The translations under genes and the position numbers were made by a program. Under the pieces are notes generated by a model. That model worked only from the letters and a program-made list of their open reading frames with translations. It did not search any database and was not told the origin of the DNA. 64,000 nucleotides of DNA from Casuarius casuarius (taxonomy: Eukaryota; Chordata; Aves; Casuariiformes; Casuariidae). This document shows, piece after piece, positions 49,671 through 63,545 of the stretch; the first letter of the stretch is position 1; every line of letters starts with the position of its first letter. Where the stretch lies: NCBI GenBank assembly GCA_003342895.1, contig PTFA01000091.1:3544660-3608659 (forward strand), given 5' to 3'.

Positions 49671-50004
49671 TGGCTTTTCCTTTCTCCTCAGTGCCACATG
49701 TCTGCAGCCATCTATAAAACTGCTGCTGCTGTGGGGTCTCAGCAAGACTTACAACAGCTGGTCCATGCAAACTGATGACCCTGTCACAGTCAAGCATAAT
49801 GTCTTTAAATTCAGTGCTAAGGAACACCGGCAAGGTGTAGGGAACAGTTGATGCTGGACTTANTCTTTGGATATAATATTTATGGTTTTTTTCTCCCCTT
49901 ATACTATAGTACCTTTCACAAACATGGCATTTACTAGAGATCAGGATTAAAAAAAAAAAAAGTGTAGCATTATAGGAAGAAAAAGAGATTTATGGTTTAG
50001 GTAT

Positions 50005-50160
50005 AGGGCTGGGGACTGGGAGAGCCAAGTTTTCTATTTTGAGTTGGTCTCTGCTTCTGTTGTAAAATGGAGTGAAAAATTATCTTTCCTAAGGGCTATT
50101 CTTAAGCTAAAATAAGTATCTATGAGGTGTTACTATTATGAGCACACAATACAGTACTCA
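50005..50160 (+). mobile_element. MIR/CORE-SINE-like remnant
   Basis: It begins 'ggactgggagagccaagttttctattt', like the 'ggactgggag.caggactcctgggttctatt' head of reptile MIR-like SINEs. It continues with 'ctctgcttctgttgtaaaatggag' and ends with a 'tatctatgaggtgttactattatgag' tail. It is diverged. Confidence 0.55.
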
Positions 50161-51492
50161 GGGCTACTCTGTTATTTTATTTACATCATCTATCTTTTTA
50201 TTGGCTTCTTCACTACCACATCAGAACTGCTGCTTTTATCACTATCCTGCCATAAAGGAGCAGTGGCTGACTGTACCTGAAGGTCTGCACTCACAAGGTC
50301 TGCCTGCCATTTGTGTAAGCGTTCACTAGCTCTGACTGATGATTTGAAATCACTTATGGTATAGCAAGCAGGAACAAGGAATGAAGTTGTTATGATCCTT
50401 AAATATCTGTATTTTTAGCAAGCTGACCTGTCATAAATGAAGTGGTGTCTTGGGAATCTCTCTGTTTTAAAGGAATTGTAACTTACAGTTACAATCATCT
50501 CTTGCATTTAGCTGGCAGGCCATTTTAAGGCTTAACTTCTAAGAAGAACTGGTCATTTGTGCTTGGCTAAAATTTCACTGTAACTCCATTAAGAAAAGGA
50601 CAAAATGGAAAAGAAGAAAAAAATTACAATACTTCTAACATGTCAAATGGGGGAAACGTACTGATGCAAGCTCTGTTCCAGTCTTTCAGGTTTCACTTGA
50701 GTATTAGATTATTTGATATACAAAGGAAAAAAGCATTTATTTGAGCTCCTAGGGATTCTTGAGTTCTCTTCTAGTGCATGCCTCTGGGCAGAGGGGAGAC
50801 ATCTGACTTCTGAGGCATTTCGTATTGCCTTTCCTGCTACAAATAGCCAAACACCTGCTGAAAATAGCAGCACAAAATTGCTACCTAAGGAGAATCAGTC
50901 CTTCTGTCCAAAGAGCAGTTTGATAGATACATCACCAAAAAACTTACAGATTCTGGTTTGTTCACAGAAATCACAGCTGGACAACACCAACGAGATCTCC
51001 ATATTCCGTTCGGAGCGCTATTCCCTGCAGCACAGTCTCTGTTTCTCTGACCTATCCATTTGTGAAGCACCTCAAGAGGCAGGGGCAGGCGTTCCACCAA
51101 TTCCCATGGGAGCCAAACGCACAGTCTAAAACGCTCCTCTTCAGGACATTTCTCTTTAATACCTAACTGGGACATTGGCCACCCTGGGCATGTAGCCTGC
51201 CACAACAAGGTAGGACGTCTGACTACAGATATCCTTCTTAGGAAGTCTCTGTCTCATTTCCTGGTGATCTAGAAGATTGCATTTCATCTGTAGGAATGTT
51301 CCTTGCCTGTTCAGAAATAATGTTTGGATATTACAGTAAATTCCTCTTTGAGTGAAAAACAATCTAAGCAGGTAGCTAAGCAAAATTATTAACGCTCTGC
51401 AGTCAAGCGGGGGCTGGATCCATTCATTTATGCTGAATTCCTCTGGTTTTGTAATGCAGGTTTTGCTGTAGGAAATGGATTAAATGATGTCC

Positions 51493-51533
51493 ATGAGGCA
51501 TATAAGAGTAATAATGAGGCATATAAGAGTAAT
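51493..51533. repeat. Near-tandem duplication, 20-bp unit at period 21
   Basis: The unit 'atgaggcatataagagtaat' occurs at 51493-51512 and again at 51514-51533, separated by a single A. Confidence 0.95.
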
Positions 51534-53734
51534 GCATCCATTTTCATGAATTTATTGCTACTTTAAAGATACTCCGAGGGCACTGGTATATTTGGGGACT
51601 ACGATTTTGCTGGTTAGCAGCCAGGCACAGCACTAAGCTCAGATCAGCTTGGTTTATGGGTAAGGCAGTGCTTCATGGTTGATAAAATTATTACTTCTGC
51701 GTTCAAAGATATTTCCTGACATTGATTCCTGACTTGGAGTTTGCCCATCACTAAAGATTCAACACATCAGGCTTGGGAAAGCACATGATCAGAATGCTTA
51801 TCAGGACCTCCTGCCTGGGCAGAACTTGACCAAAAAGCCGATGCAGAAAACAGTGAGATCTCCAGTGAAAGAAGGGTAATTTCTACTATGTCAGGGCTGA
51901 CCTTTTTTGACTGATGCCTTGAAGTCAAAATGGGGTTCTACTGACAGGCAAAATGAGTGCAAATAGTCAAAGCAAAATGCAGACAACTGTAGTTATCTAT
52001 TTTTAAACCTAAGGGAAAATAACTGGTTCCAGAGTTTAGCTGAGACATACATTAAATGCCTGACTTTCATTTGGTCCAAGGCCTCCCACCTTGGAGGGAA
52101 TGGTTCATTTTCTATTAATGTGAGACAGTGAGAAAGGAAAATAGGGCACAGGGTCAACAAGGATTGTTTAGTTGGCAACTAGAAGAGTTCTGAAAAGCCT
52201 GTGGTTTAACCCAGGCTGAATTCAATTTTTCTGAGTATTATTCTAAAGCAAACTTCATTGCTATGCAGCAGGAATGCTCACAAATCCCGTGCTCGCACAA
52301 GCAGATTTGTATCAGTGACTGCTGACCAACCTCTGCCTACAGCCAGGAATTGTGAGATCCTTCCAGCTCACCTTGAGGCATGGAGAAACTCTGCTTTGTA
52401 AGCAAATGTAAAATCCAGACAGTCTTGAAAATCTGGGGGTGGGGTGAGGTTGCAACTGCAAAGAAAGGAGCACTTTACAAAAAAATAAATACGGGTTTCT
52501 AAAGCAACAACTATACATTGCTCGCCTGCTTCTCTGGTTCACATTCATTATACTCATCTTTTAGAAGTTGTTGTTAAGGCAAACAGAACTGTGAAAACCG
52601 AAAGCTTGTTTGTCTGCAATATCATCTGTAGCAAATTTATATAGTAGATTCATTATATCTAAGGAGCCTTCCTGTAGTTGGTTTATAGGTAAAGTACACA
52701 AATGCGGCTTTAGCAATACCGCACTTTTGTTCTCTGTAAAGTAACTTGGCTAAGATACCAGTCTGTTACTCAGTAGTATTACTGCCATCCTCCAAAATGC
52801 TAGCGAGATATTGGTCTGTGCTGTTAGAGTGGGGTCCAGCAAAAAGCCTCAAACCAAAATAATATTTATCCAAGCTCTCAAGAGGTCTGACCTGGGTCAC
52901 ATTTCAGTAACACATCTGATCTTTAAATCTTCCTGGGACTGACTTGATTTTCACTTGCATTCTGGGTGCTCTGATGTAGTACTTGCGCACGGAGCTAACC
53001 AGTGAGCCATATTTTTGTGCAGAGTGCTGTGCTATCAGTTCTAGACCACAGTCTAGGGTAATCTTTACTGCAAGGCCAGTAAAACCCTTTTTGCAATTTT
53101 CCAAGGGGAAACAAAACCTGAGCTCCAGGTTTGAGAAACAGCCATTCCATAACACAGACAAAGCCTGAGTTTTCAAAATACAGAAACCATGCTGAGTTAG
53201 CATGAATTGTCAGTAATTTTGAGGAGAAGACAGGAAAGATGTGCTGAATTTTTTTATGTTGATGGAGAATGGATAAAATACCTTGAGAAGGGGTGGAAGT
53301 ATTTCATTGCACATGTGAGCTAAGTGTGCGCATGACATCAGAAATCTGGCAAAGAAGAAACTGTACATACTTGAAATTGGTGAGAATTTTGCTATTTTAT
53401 GTTCCCTGATCCACTTAAAAATAGCTTTTTCTTTCCCACAGTTCTTTCGGACTCAGGTTCTAACTAACAATACAGCTTNTAAGAGCTCTTAAAATGGGTG
53501 CTTTGGGATTTCAGCCATCCTATGTTCTTCGGATCAGATCCAGACTCCTAGGATGGTATAGTGGAGGGGCAAAGTATCCCACATTTCTAATAACTTCTCC
53601 TATCACTGTTCAAACTTTCACCATTTGAAGGCGAAAGCAAAGAGAATTATTTTTCTTTCAGGCTCTTGCCATCAATAGATATTGATCACTTAACAAAGCT
53701 GTTTTTTCAGCTACAAAATGCCTTTGATTAAAAT

Positions 53735-53905
53735 TTCACTTGGCAGCCCCTTGGATTAGATATTTTATCATCATGATGACCACTTGAGCCTCATAATATG
53801 AAGAAGGAAATGAAATGAGAAGGCAGTAACCTGAAGTAAGAACTGAAAAATTAGGGATTAAATGCCAGGCACATACTCTTACATACTGCTGTGCCACTTT
53901 ACATA
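53735..53905 (-). mobile_element. Possible MIR-like remnant beside an A-rich tract
   Basis: The words 'ttttatcatcatgatgacc', 'gaagaaggaaatgaaatgagaagg', 'agtaacctgaagt' follow the order of a reverse-complement MIR core, but with heavy divergence. An A-rich tract follows at 53968. Confidence 0.25.
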
Positions 53906-53967
53906 TTGTAAAGTCAATTAGATTTCATTGGGATAGATGTAATTACCACAGAAAATTCTCAGAGGCT

Positions 53968-54015
53968 AAAAAAAAAAAAAAAAATAAATAAGAAAAAAAA
54001 AAAAAAAAAAAAAAA
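53968..54015. repeat. A-rich tract (48 bp)
   Basis: Almost pure A, interrupted by TAAATAAG at the middle. It could be an expanded microsatellite or the remains of a retroposon tail. Confidence 0.9.
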
Positions 54016-56779
54016 GAATCTATTTAATCTATGCATTCTGAATGGAATCTGTAAATCTTACTGTTTTTATGAAGAGGCCGTAGATTTTCTGCCATGTTCT
54101 TGTAGTATTTGGAACTCTTTCCACCTTAGAAAACTGGGGTTGTTTTAAACAGCAAACAAACTGTCTAGTATAAAATCTGTCCTGGCATAGGTGAAGTTCC
54201 AGCTTTCTCTTTTTACCAGCAAACTCTATACCACAGAGTGAGATAGATAGCTGACTGTATGCATAAATACGACAGAAGATGAGTTGGCTGCAGAGGAGTA
54301 AAGGACTGTCCCAGTAACTTTCTGTAGAAAGAAAGAATACGTTTAGAGATTCAACAAAAGGGAAGAAATCAGCACTTTATTTAGCTATAAAGCAATGCTG
54401 ATGATCAGAGATGACAAAGAAAGACGTTTAATGTAGAAGAGTCAGAAAAAATTTCAATCTGTTGCAAATGATCCATTCTGGGACTCACAGGCTGCTGTTA
54501 GCATCTGGATGAACAATTTAAACCCTTTTTATGAGTTTCTTTAAGCTGCTTCAGCAATAAATGCCTTTGAATGCAATGCATTGGTATTGAACAGCTAACA
54601 CTGCACTGAGCTGAATAATGAATTTGGCTAAATGGGTTTTGCCAAAAATATATCCATGTTTAAGTTCATGGTAAATATTTGCAACCACAGTCATTCAGAG
54701 AGAATAAGGAAGTAAAATCAAGCAATAGAAGTTGCATGGGNCTTCTGCTGTGATCCCTCAGTAATGGGACTGATTTGGGAACCTCCAATGTCAAAGCTTT
54801 AGAGGCTTGAAAATTACTCAGGAGAAATGTAATCTTCAGTCACTCCAGAACCAAGCTGATATAAAGGAGGAAACAGAAGAAAGCAGACACCTGACAGAAT
54901 GTACTTAGAGTTATTAATGACCTGTAAATTGTTTGGTTTCCCATGCTGCTTCCAACTGCTAACAGTTGTGACATGAAGTCAGCAAATTCGCATGAAAAGG
55001 AGGTTTGGTTGAACNAAATGTAGTAAGTGTCGCCCTTTAGTTATTCTTTCCCAGACAAGTAAATGCTAATTAGTACATTCATCTAATTCATTGCACCGAT
55101 CGCTGTAATGTACGTGCTTATATCTGATCTAATTATTTCGACTGCCTTTATAATCCATAGACAAAGATACACGTACACACAGACAAAAAGCAAAGAAAGA
55201 ATTCTGTTTTTTATCAACAAATTGAAGGTCCTACAGCTCTTATTACCTTTCCCACTTTGTGGGAAGATAATTAAGCAAAAACAACAGTTCCCTGACTGAG
55301 GGGCTCTCTTATGACCTCGATTGGAGCATGGGAAAGAAGGAAACATTTTTGTTCTGTTTTAATCCAATTCTCTCACCAGGCCTTTTCTTCAAAGGCCACA
55401 GATCAAATTAAAAAAAAAGGTTATTAGATCTTTATCTGTAAGTAACAAAAATAACATGACATCTGGAAAGGTTAATGCTGATGATTGACTAATCCCTCTT
55501 TTAAAAGGCAAAGCTGTATTTCTGTGACCTAGAGTTGCCATTACTGAGGCTACTGGGTAGTCTGAAGAGGGATGCTATAGGACACAGAAACTACCTTGTG
55601 GAGATGGCATCACGGGGAGAGATCTACCAGGAAAGGAGACCAAATGATATTAAGGAAAGGAGAAGCTCTTGCAAGTTCCAGTTCTCACAACTCCCGTGAT
55701 GAGAGGATTTGGGATTTTGTGGCTGTTGAAACTGAATTTGAACTGATCTTTAAAACATATGTGCCCACCCTTACACTGCACCCACTACATAACAAAACTA
55801 GATAAAAGGGACAGACATTTGCTGATCCCTCTAAATGTATAAATGGTACAGATTTTTTATAATCTGGGCAAGAAAGTGCCAAGTGGCATGTCATCATCTT
55901 CCTCTTCTTTGCTTATTATGCTATAAAGTCAATTTTCCTATGGCCAGAAAAGTACAGCTTCAGAGATCACTGATACAGAATGTGCTATAATCTAGGTTTT
56001 CTATTTGTATAAAAGGCTTTCATGGCACAATACTAAATATCTGACCTCAGCCTTTCTGCTTGTTTGGCTGTGACTGGCTGGAGTGCTTTCGCCCTGAATT
56101 TTCTCTTCCAGCCACCATTTGCAATCAGTTACAGAAAATGATAATTTTGCTTGCTCAGCAGTACTAGAAGCTAATAAATTCAAGGAAAACTATTTGGTAC
56201 AAACAAATCAACACTCATTGATTTTCGTTTTTCACCTTGAGTCTTTTACCTGCCATTTCACTATATTAATGAGCTCATTAATATTTCTAGAGAAGTTACG
56301 GCCACTCAATTTAATCCATCAGTCACAGACCTGCTGCTGTCACTANAGAATGGTAATATACCACCAGAAAAGGACATTAAACTATAGCTATAACGGAGAC
56401 AGTGGTGTGGGTCAGTCTTGTATTATTAATGGTAAACTGTATTTAGAGCTTAATAGCTCCAGTCTGCATTGACTCATGGGTGCATGATATACATATTAAT
56501 AAGTTACTTTCCACTAATAACGAAATGTGACATTGCTTTTCAGGCATCTGCGTCTTTATAAGTATTTCTGGTTGATGTGTCGCTGTTAAACGTCATCAGT
56601 GTACATCAGCCTCACAAGTCATGACACATCAGTCTTATCTCGGAAGACTGCATCTTGCTCGCTTACCTAAACAAAATATATTTGCTATTGTGGTTTTTTT
56701 AAAAAAATAAGGTTGCGTTACCTTAATGCTATTTGAGACAACAGAAATCCTCCTTTGCTCTGATACTTCCTTGGTATTG

Positions 56780-56793
56780 CTGCCCTCTGGCCT
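56780..56793 (-). promoter_or_regulatory. CTCF-like motif, minus-strand orientation
   Basis: The reverse complement reads 'aggccagagggcag'. The last 11 positions match the CTCF core fully, while the first three do not. Confidence 0.28.
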
Positions 56794-59700
56794 GTAAAAG
56801 CTACGCACCCAGCTGTATGTACGGCACTATATACAGACATGAAAGACTTCAGCACCTCAGAGTGATTCATCTCATCTAACTTGAGCTGTCTCAGTTAGAA
56901 GCACTGTCACCCTGGACTCCGGAGCNTCACAGAGACACCCAGGCACCTCCACATTTGGTGGGATGGATCACTGGAAGTATCTTGCTCTCTCCACTGCCTG
57001 TAAAAGAAGCCTTTGGTGACTGCTTCTAGCCTGAGTGACTTCATTAGGTGACATGAATCTGTGATTTAATAATTAGACCAGCATCAGACTCCTCTGTTCT
57101 CTAAGTTAATTCTACTAATCAAGGCAAATAGTTACATGGCTAGAAGGGAGATTACATTATATATGCAACTAAATCCCAAATCACACAAAACAGTTCACGT
57201 TTATAAGACAGACGTATCATTAAGACCTTTTTTCTACAAGCTAGAAATTAATTTCATTTATCAGCATTGAGTCTGGTAGATGGCTACAGTGACTAAGTTT
57301 GGACTAACGACTGAAATGCAGCCATCCCAGGCCTCTCTAATCATTCACTGAGGCTGTCATAACCACTGTGTTTTATAGCCTTGCATCCAATCGCTTCCCC
57401 CCATGGCATGGTCCCAACCATCCAATTATCCCAAATGCCAATCTCTATGATAGCCTGTGCTAATAACCTTCAGCATTAACGGAGCCAGCAGCACTCAGCT
57501 GTGAGAAGGCTGGTATTTCTCTACATAAAATGATCTTGATAAATTCAAGATAACTGGACCATCTCACAGTATTTATTAATACAATATATTGAACCAGGAC
57601 ACCTATTTTGACAGAACAGATTTTAGGTAGATTGTATTTGATTTACAAAGGCCAGAAGGCAGTATAAGTAAGTATATCCTACACTATTTGAGCTTTAAAC
57701 TACCTTGTTAGCAATGATGAGCCTATTTCAGACACACTTCAAACCTGGGAACTCTTAGGCATATCCTTGTATTTAGCACTCCAAACTAAATCATCACATC
57801 TATATTTCTACTCACAAATTCCAGTCTTAATTAGAAATGAACAAGAAGCAGACCTCAGTAAGAACCTCAAGCAGCCAAGCAAGAATGAAAGCATTAGATA
57901 TAACAAGACAGAAAAGCATAGAGATACCAAGGCTAGTAAATAGACAAGTATTAAAGAAAAGTTCAGATCTTTATAGCTAGAGCCCAAAGATATCTTTTGT
58001 ATTCTGTGCTAACATATTACAGATCTGAATGAATTTCATCTANGGTATTTTTCCCTTTGCTGCTTTATCAGTTTGGATACAAAGATGTTACCATTACTAC
58101 TGGCTACTCAGAAGCTTGAACAGTTCTCCCTCTGGGCNTTAATAATTAAACCCATTCAATGAAATGAACTCATTGCAGTGCTGAGAGTTTCAAAACCACT
58201 AGATTTAATGTTGATTAAAGTATTTCCCAAGGCAGTGTTAAGCAGCCAACACTTAACTCATAGTTTCTTGTTAAGTGGGATCTGGGTGTCTAATTCTCAT
58301 AATATCTGTTGAAAATACCATTGTTATAGAGGAAGAGGTAAAAGGATGCACATGCCAGAATTCATTATTTAATTCCACCTTAATGCCAGCTTTAAATATA
58401 GTTGTGTCTGCAAAATTATTATAATTAGGGAGAGGTTATCTTTGAAGCCCAAAGTGACCACTCTTAGCAAAAATCACTTCCATCCAGGTTTAAAGACAGG
58501 TAGACGAAGAGCTATGCAGACAATTATATTCCCAAAAGGTTAAACCCATCAGAAACCAACCTGAAGTACACTGCATTAACTTCGGCCTTTANTGTCACAG
58601 CATTAACTAAACTGGAACAGACAGATACCTCCACATTTATTGCAGGGAGCTTCCAAACTCATGCAAAAGATTGTGGAAGAAAGTAACAAATACAAAAGTA
58701 CAAGCTGCCCAAACTTCCCTTTTATTTGTTTTTTCCCCATTTTGATTCAAGGCTTACCACGTCTTTATGCTAGCACAGCTACAAACAGGTTAGCTGTTCA
58801 TCCACCGTGAAATGATTTTTTTAAATTTGTATCCATTATCTAAATAGAAAGAGGCATTGCTTTTCTTGTTTATTGTGCTAGCAAAAGAGCTTCCAGTAAC
58901 ACAGAGATTATTGAAAAGGATAGTTGGATGTTTTCTTGTATTGCTAACTCTGTTGAGCTAGTTTGCAACATCAATGCCAACTTTCTAAGAAAGTTTGCTG
59001 GCCTCATCTTCTTTAAACTAATTAGTTGAATATAATGGCCTTGCCTGAAGCATCAGATAAAAGACTATAGATTTTGTTAACAGCTGACATTCAATTTGAT
59101 TCTATTTCTCTGGCAAGAAAGCTCGAGAAACTATGGGAAACCAACCAGTATTTTCTCTTGTGTTTTCCAAACTTTTACTTCAATATTTTATGAGGCAGCA
59201 GGCCACAGAATTCCATCCAGTCACACTGTACCTACAGTGAAAACTGGCAGGTACAGGCATGNTTTACCGAGCTTATGCCTGGTTGTTGTTACCATGCCAG
59301 TGCAGTTCAGCTAATAAAAATGAGGTATTTCTTAGCATACCGTACTCACACGAGTAGTTCTGATCTGTATTTGTAATAAAGACAGCTCTTCTATTACAGA
59401 CTACTGCTCGTGGAATGTATTTAGAAAGCTTTTAGCTCCTGCCATAGCACCTTTACAATATCTATGTGTGAATTTCAAGCCTTTACTATAAGAAGTCTGA
59501 CATTTTTAAACGGAACATTTTTAAACATTTTAAAAGAGATAATCACATATGTTATAAACTTAGTTTTCAGCAAAAAGATGCTCTGCCAAATAATATCGTT
59601 AGTTAAAGAAAAATATGCTCTGAAATGCCAACAATAGTTTTCTACATTATACAGTGCTGCACTATTAGTAACTGGAAAGTTAGTTTAACTGAAAGCAAAT

Positions 59701-61334
59701 GTAAATTGTTCAGCCTAGTGCAATTATTTGCACTCAGTGAAATATTGAAAGTAAAGATCATAAAGGGAACATTTAAATTCTTTCAAATTTAATTATATAA
59801 GAAGTCTTTAGCAAATGATTTGGCCTTTAACACAAGTTTTTCATTATTTATGAAAAATGCAATGATATTCTCTTCTGTTTAATTGCCTGCTACGTGGACT
59901 CAGATGAGCTTTTGCTTTATTCCCAGTACTTACAATTGCATTTGAATAATTGTATTCCATTGGTGTGTGTATGTAGACTTCTCCTTTGAAGTCNAAGTAA
60001 ATCAGTGAAGCAACTACACCTAATTCTATGTCAGTGGTCATTTTAAATTATAAATATAGTATCTCCTCTTCTTATAATGGTAATTTGCTTAATGGCCAGG
60101 TAAACGTACCCTCATCTACATACAATGTAAATAAAAACAACAAAATTTTGATTTGATTTACTGAAGAGCTTACACTGCTCTAAACAAACATTATATTTTA
60201 ATCTCATTTAATAATAATAATGTATGCCTTGATCTTAAAATGAATGCCTCTTACAAACACCAGGCAGCAGGTACATACATCTGAGTTGGTATTTANAGAC
60301 TGGTAAACACTGCGTGGTGCAAGACCTTCAAGAAGCTGCAAACATGAGAAGGGCTATTCAGACATTAATAATAAAAATGGTTGAGGTTGATGGATAAGTT
60401 ATGAAATAGGTAGCTGTCTCTGAGGACAGGGAAAATCGCTCAGAGACGTGTGCACAATCACAAGTTTTCTGCAGCAATAAAATTCAACTTCGCTCCCAGT
60501 GCCACATTTTAATTTCCACAGTATGTTGTTCCTCGAGACCCTCTGGAGTACTTTGGGACTTTCTTTTGGACCAGCTCTTCTGATTATATGAGAAGATGCT
60601 AAAACCCAGATGGAGCTGTTCATTTATTTTGCTGCTGCTAACAGTGAGATGTAACAATGCTTGCCTATTTTATTTATAGAGAGAGCTTTCACAATGATTC
60701 GTATAGGACCAGCAGATGCCTCCAACCACTGTGTGAAGTACTGAATGCCCACAACTCTCCTGGGTCACTCACTATTGATCAGCTAATACCACGCTGTGAA
60801 CAGCTGGCGGTGCTAGATTAGAAGTGTGACCTGGGAGGGTTAGATTTTAATAAACTAGCAGAGCCACAAGCTGTAGAGACCAAATGATTCATATCCTCTA
60901 AGCTTCACAGAACAAATAGTGTTGCCCTAAGAGCACGCAGAACCAACAAAGAGGTTTTCTTTGGAGGCAAAGAGACATCTGCCGTAATTAGAGTAGGACA
61001 CAGATGGGACACATTGTATCCAGGTTAACTGTCCCTTAATACAATGTATGTTATTCTCTTTNTATCTAGATAAGCTGTCTTTTGATGCTAAATATTCAAA
61101 GCCTAACAGGGGCAGGATCTAAAGTTTCATATAAAACTTAACACCTTCTTTTGCTCCCTTCATAGGAGTTATTTAGTCCCAAGAGTGTGCAGTTCTAAAA
61201 TAAGCAGTGCTCACCCCTCCGGTGTGTGGCCAGAAGAGCTATGGTCATCTTGCAGAATTGGATGAAGTATAGAAGCACGTCTTGCAGAAAGAGAGCCTGC
61301 CAGTCTTGACACGTGGACTGCAACCAATGGAGAT

Positions 61335-61455
61335 TCTCAGTATTGCAATATACCATCTCTGCATTAGGTGTTTTACAAACAGATGATAAAGGATTCCTTG
61401 CTCTGAAGAGAGTGCAACCTAAAATAGACAAGACAGAGGAAGGATGAGAGAAGCT
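61335..61455 (-). repeat. Interspersed repeat remnant, copy A
   Basis: It contains 'gcaatataccat', 'aggtgttttacaaacagatgataa', 'agagtgcaacctaaaatagacaagacag'. It resembles the reverse complement of the common sauropsid MIR-like tail ('ttgtacagcgc ... ttagactgtaagctc'). It shares exact blocks with a second copy 1.2 kb away. Confidence 0.55.
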
Positions 61456-62564
61456 AACCAGATTTCCATTATATTGTCCGATCTTCTGGACAGTCTGCAG
61501 TAGTAGGAATTGTGCCTCTTTTTTTTTATTATTTTTGTTAGCAGCATCTGTAAATGTGGGGAAAACCACTGATGTAACTCACTTAACCATTTCCATCTGT
61601 ATCTCAACACAGTCCTTTAAGAATACGTAGATTAACTATTGCATCTCTTCCAAAGCATATGTAACATTTCTTCCCTTCTACAAATTCTTTGCTACGTTTA
61701 AATATAAATGTCTTACATGAAGATGCTTTAATCATCTTTTCCAAGACATCCTACAGCTTATCCTGTTCTAGTGAGGTGTGGGAAACCCATTTCAATGGCA
61801 ATAGTGGAACCAATTAATTCACAATTTATTTCTATTGATCTTTGTGAATTGCAGTGTATAGAAAATTACACTACCTCATACAGAAAACTAGCAGGGAAAT
61901 TTTTTTGTTATTTAGAAGAAGCTGTCAACTCAATGAATATGAAGGCTTGAGAAATTCCTCAGGAGGTTCAAAACTAGTTGGTTATCTCACTTCATTCTTC
62001 TGCCTCTGCACTTTGGCACGAGTCTAAGAGATTTCTGTCATCATTTAAGAGAGTCATGGCTAAATGGAAGAAGACTGAACCTGAGAATGGAATAATTTGT
62101 CTGCAGAATTAAGTGGCACAATGCTGAGAAATTCTTCCAGTTGCAAAGGAAACAAAATGGAAGCTCTTCTCTCTACAAAACATGCAAGCTTTGCAGNCAG
62201 TAAGAGACAGCCAGCAGTAACCTATTCCAGTAGCATTTGAGGAGGCATAAGTTTATGGCAAATTTCAAGGCATCACAAAAGATAATCACAGGAGCTATTT
62301 TAATCTCCAATATTTCACAATCTATATCACAGCATGAACCATTAATGTAACTAAATTGTGAAGTGTTCTCAAAGATCCTTACACTCCGTTAGCTAAATAG
62401 TGAAACCTGGAGTTTCACTGCTGATTGCTCCTATAGCAAAAATCAAATGCTAAAACCTCCTATTTTTTATTAGCACTGACAAGAGATTAAAGATGATGTA
62501 GGAATTTGTATTAATCTGCTTTTATTTTTATGGAAGTATGTAAAACCTGCATTTTCTCAATATG

Positions 62565-62690
62565 GCAATATACCATCATTTGAGATATACTACCTCTACA
62601 CCAGATGTTCTACAGAGGAGCAGTACAGCCCTGCTTAGACAGGACTGCAACCTAAAATAGACAAGAGAGAAGACGGGCAAAAGATATAGT
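62565..62690 (-). repeat. Interspersed repeat remnant, copy B
   Basis: It contains 'ggcaatataccat', 'ccagatgttctacagagg', 'gactgcaacctaaaatagacaagag'. It has the same order of blocks as the copy at 61335, in the same orientation. Confidence 0.55.
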
Positions 62691-63479
62691 GAAAGCACCA
62701 AAAGAAGCCGAATTAGTCATGCAAAGTATCTTCCCTACTCTTCTTCAGCTGTNGTTCATAAAATTGTTCACAGAGAATTTAGCTGCCACCCAACAAAACA
62801 AGCCCTAACTAAATTGCAGGAGCAAGCAAAAGCTGTAGGAGTGGCAGCTGCCAGCAGCAGAATGATATATCCCCATAACAAATTATATTGGCTAGGAATC
62901 ACTGACATCAGATTTGCTAATCAGAGTCCTGGTTTCTCTCAAACTCCTGAGCAGAGTAACTTTGAATGAAATAGAGTTAAGAGTCTACAGTGGGTGACTA
63001 GATAAGAGGAAAGACTAGAGTATGCCTTTACTTGAAAGACCAGAAGAAAGAGCTATTGAAGAGACANTTGTGTTGCACCAAAGCATTTTTAGTGGGAAGA
63101 GGTTTTTAGTAGACATAAAGCCACTTTATAATTCTTCTGTACTGCCAGCATGAGAACCAGACCCTCTTCGGTGACTTAGAAGGTGTTACTATAAGAAGTG
63201 GAAGACCTGGATGGAGAGACAGAGAACACCAGAATAGATAGAAAGATGTCAACTCTTTTTTCCTGCTTTTTCAGACAAAGGTCAGTCATCCATTCAGACC
63301 TAATTTTCTGTTTTGTTCTGCCTTATACTTCAGTGCATTGCCTCTCTAGCTACCTGCAGACCCCCTTCTGGGCAGGCCTCATTTGTTCTTTTAGAGGCTG
63401 ATCTTAAATATACCAAAGCTAACAAACACTTTTTCCCACTGACTTGAGCAGCTGCTATGTGAGGTCCTTAAAATACAGT

Positions 63480-63545
63480 TCTGATCTCAGTCCTACCAGC
63501 TTTGCATTGATGTAAATTCACTGACTGCAGCGGAGTTTGGCTAAG
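63480..63545. repeat. Ancient repeat fragment
   Basis: 'gatctcagtcctaccagctttgcattgatgtaaattcactgactgcagcggagttt' parallels the 'gatctcacttacaccagtgtaaat..tgactccattgacttcaatggagtt' repeat group. Confidence 0.45.

Noticed and set aside
50713..51129. 138-codon open frame on the plus strand
   Set aside because: Composition is unremarkable, no family signature is visible, and chance open frames of this size occur in a 64-kb window.
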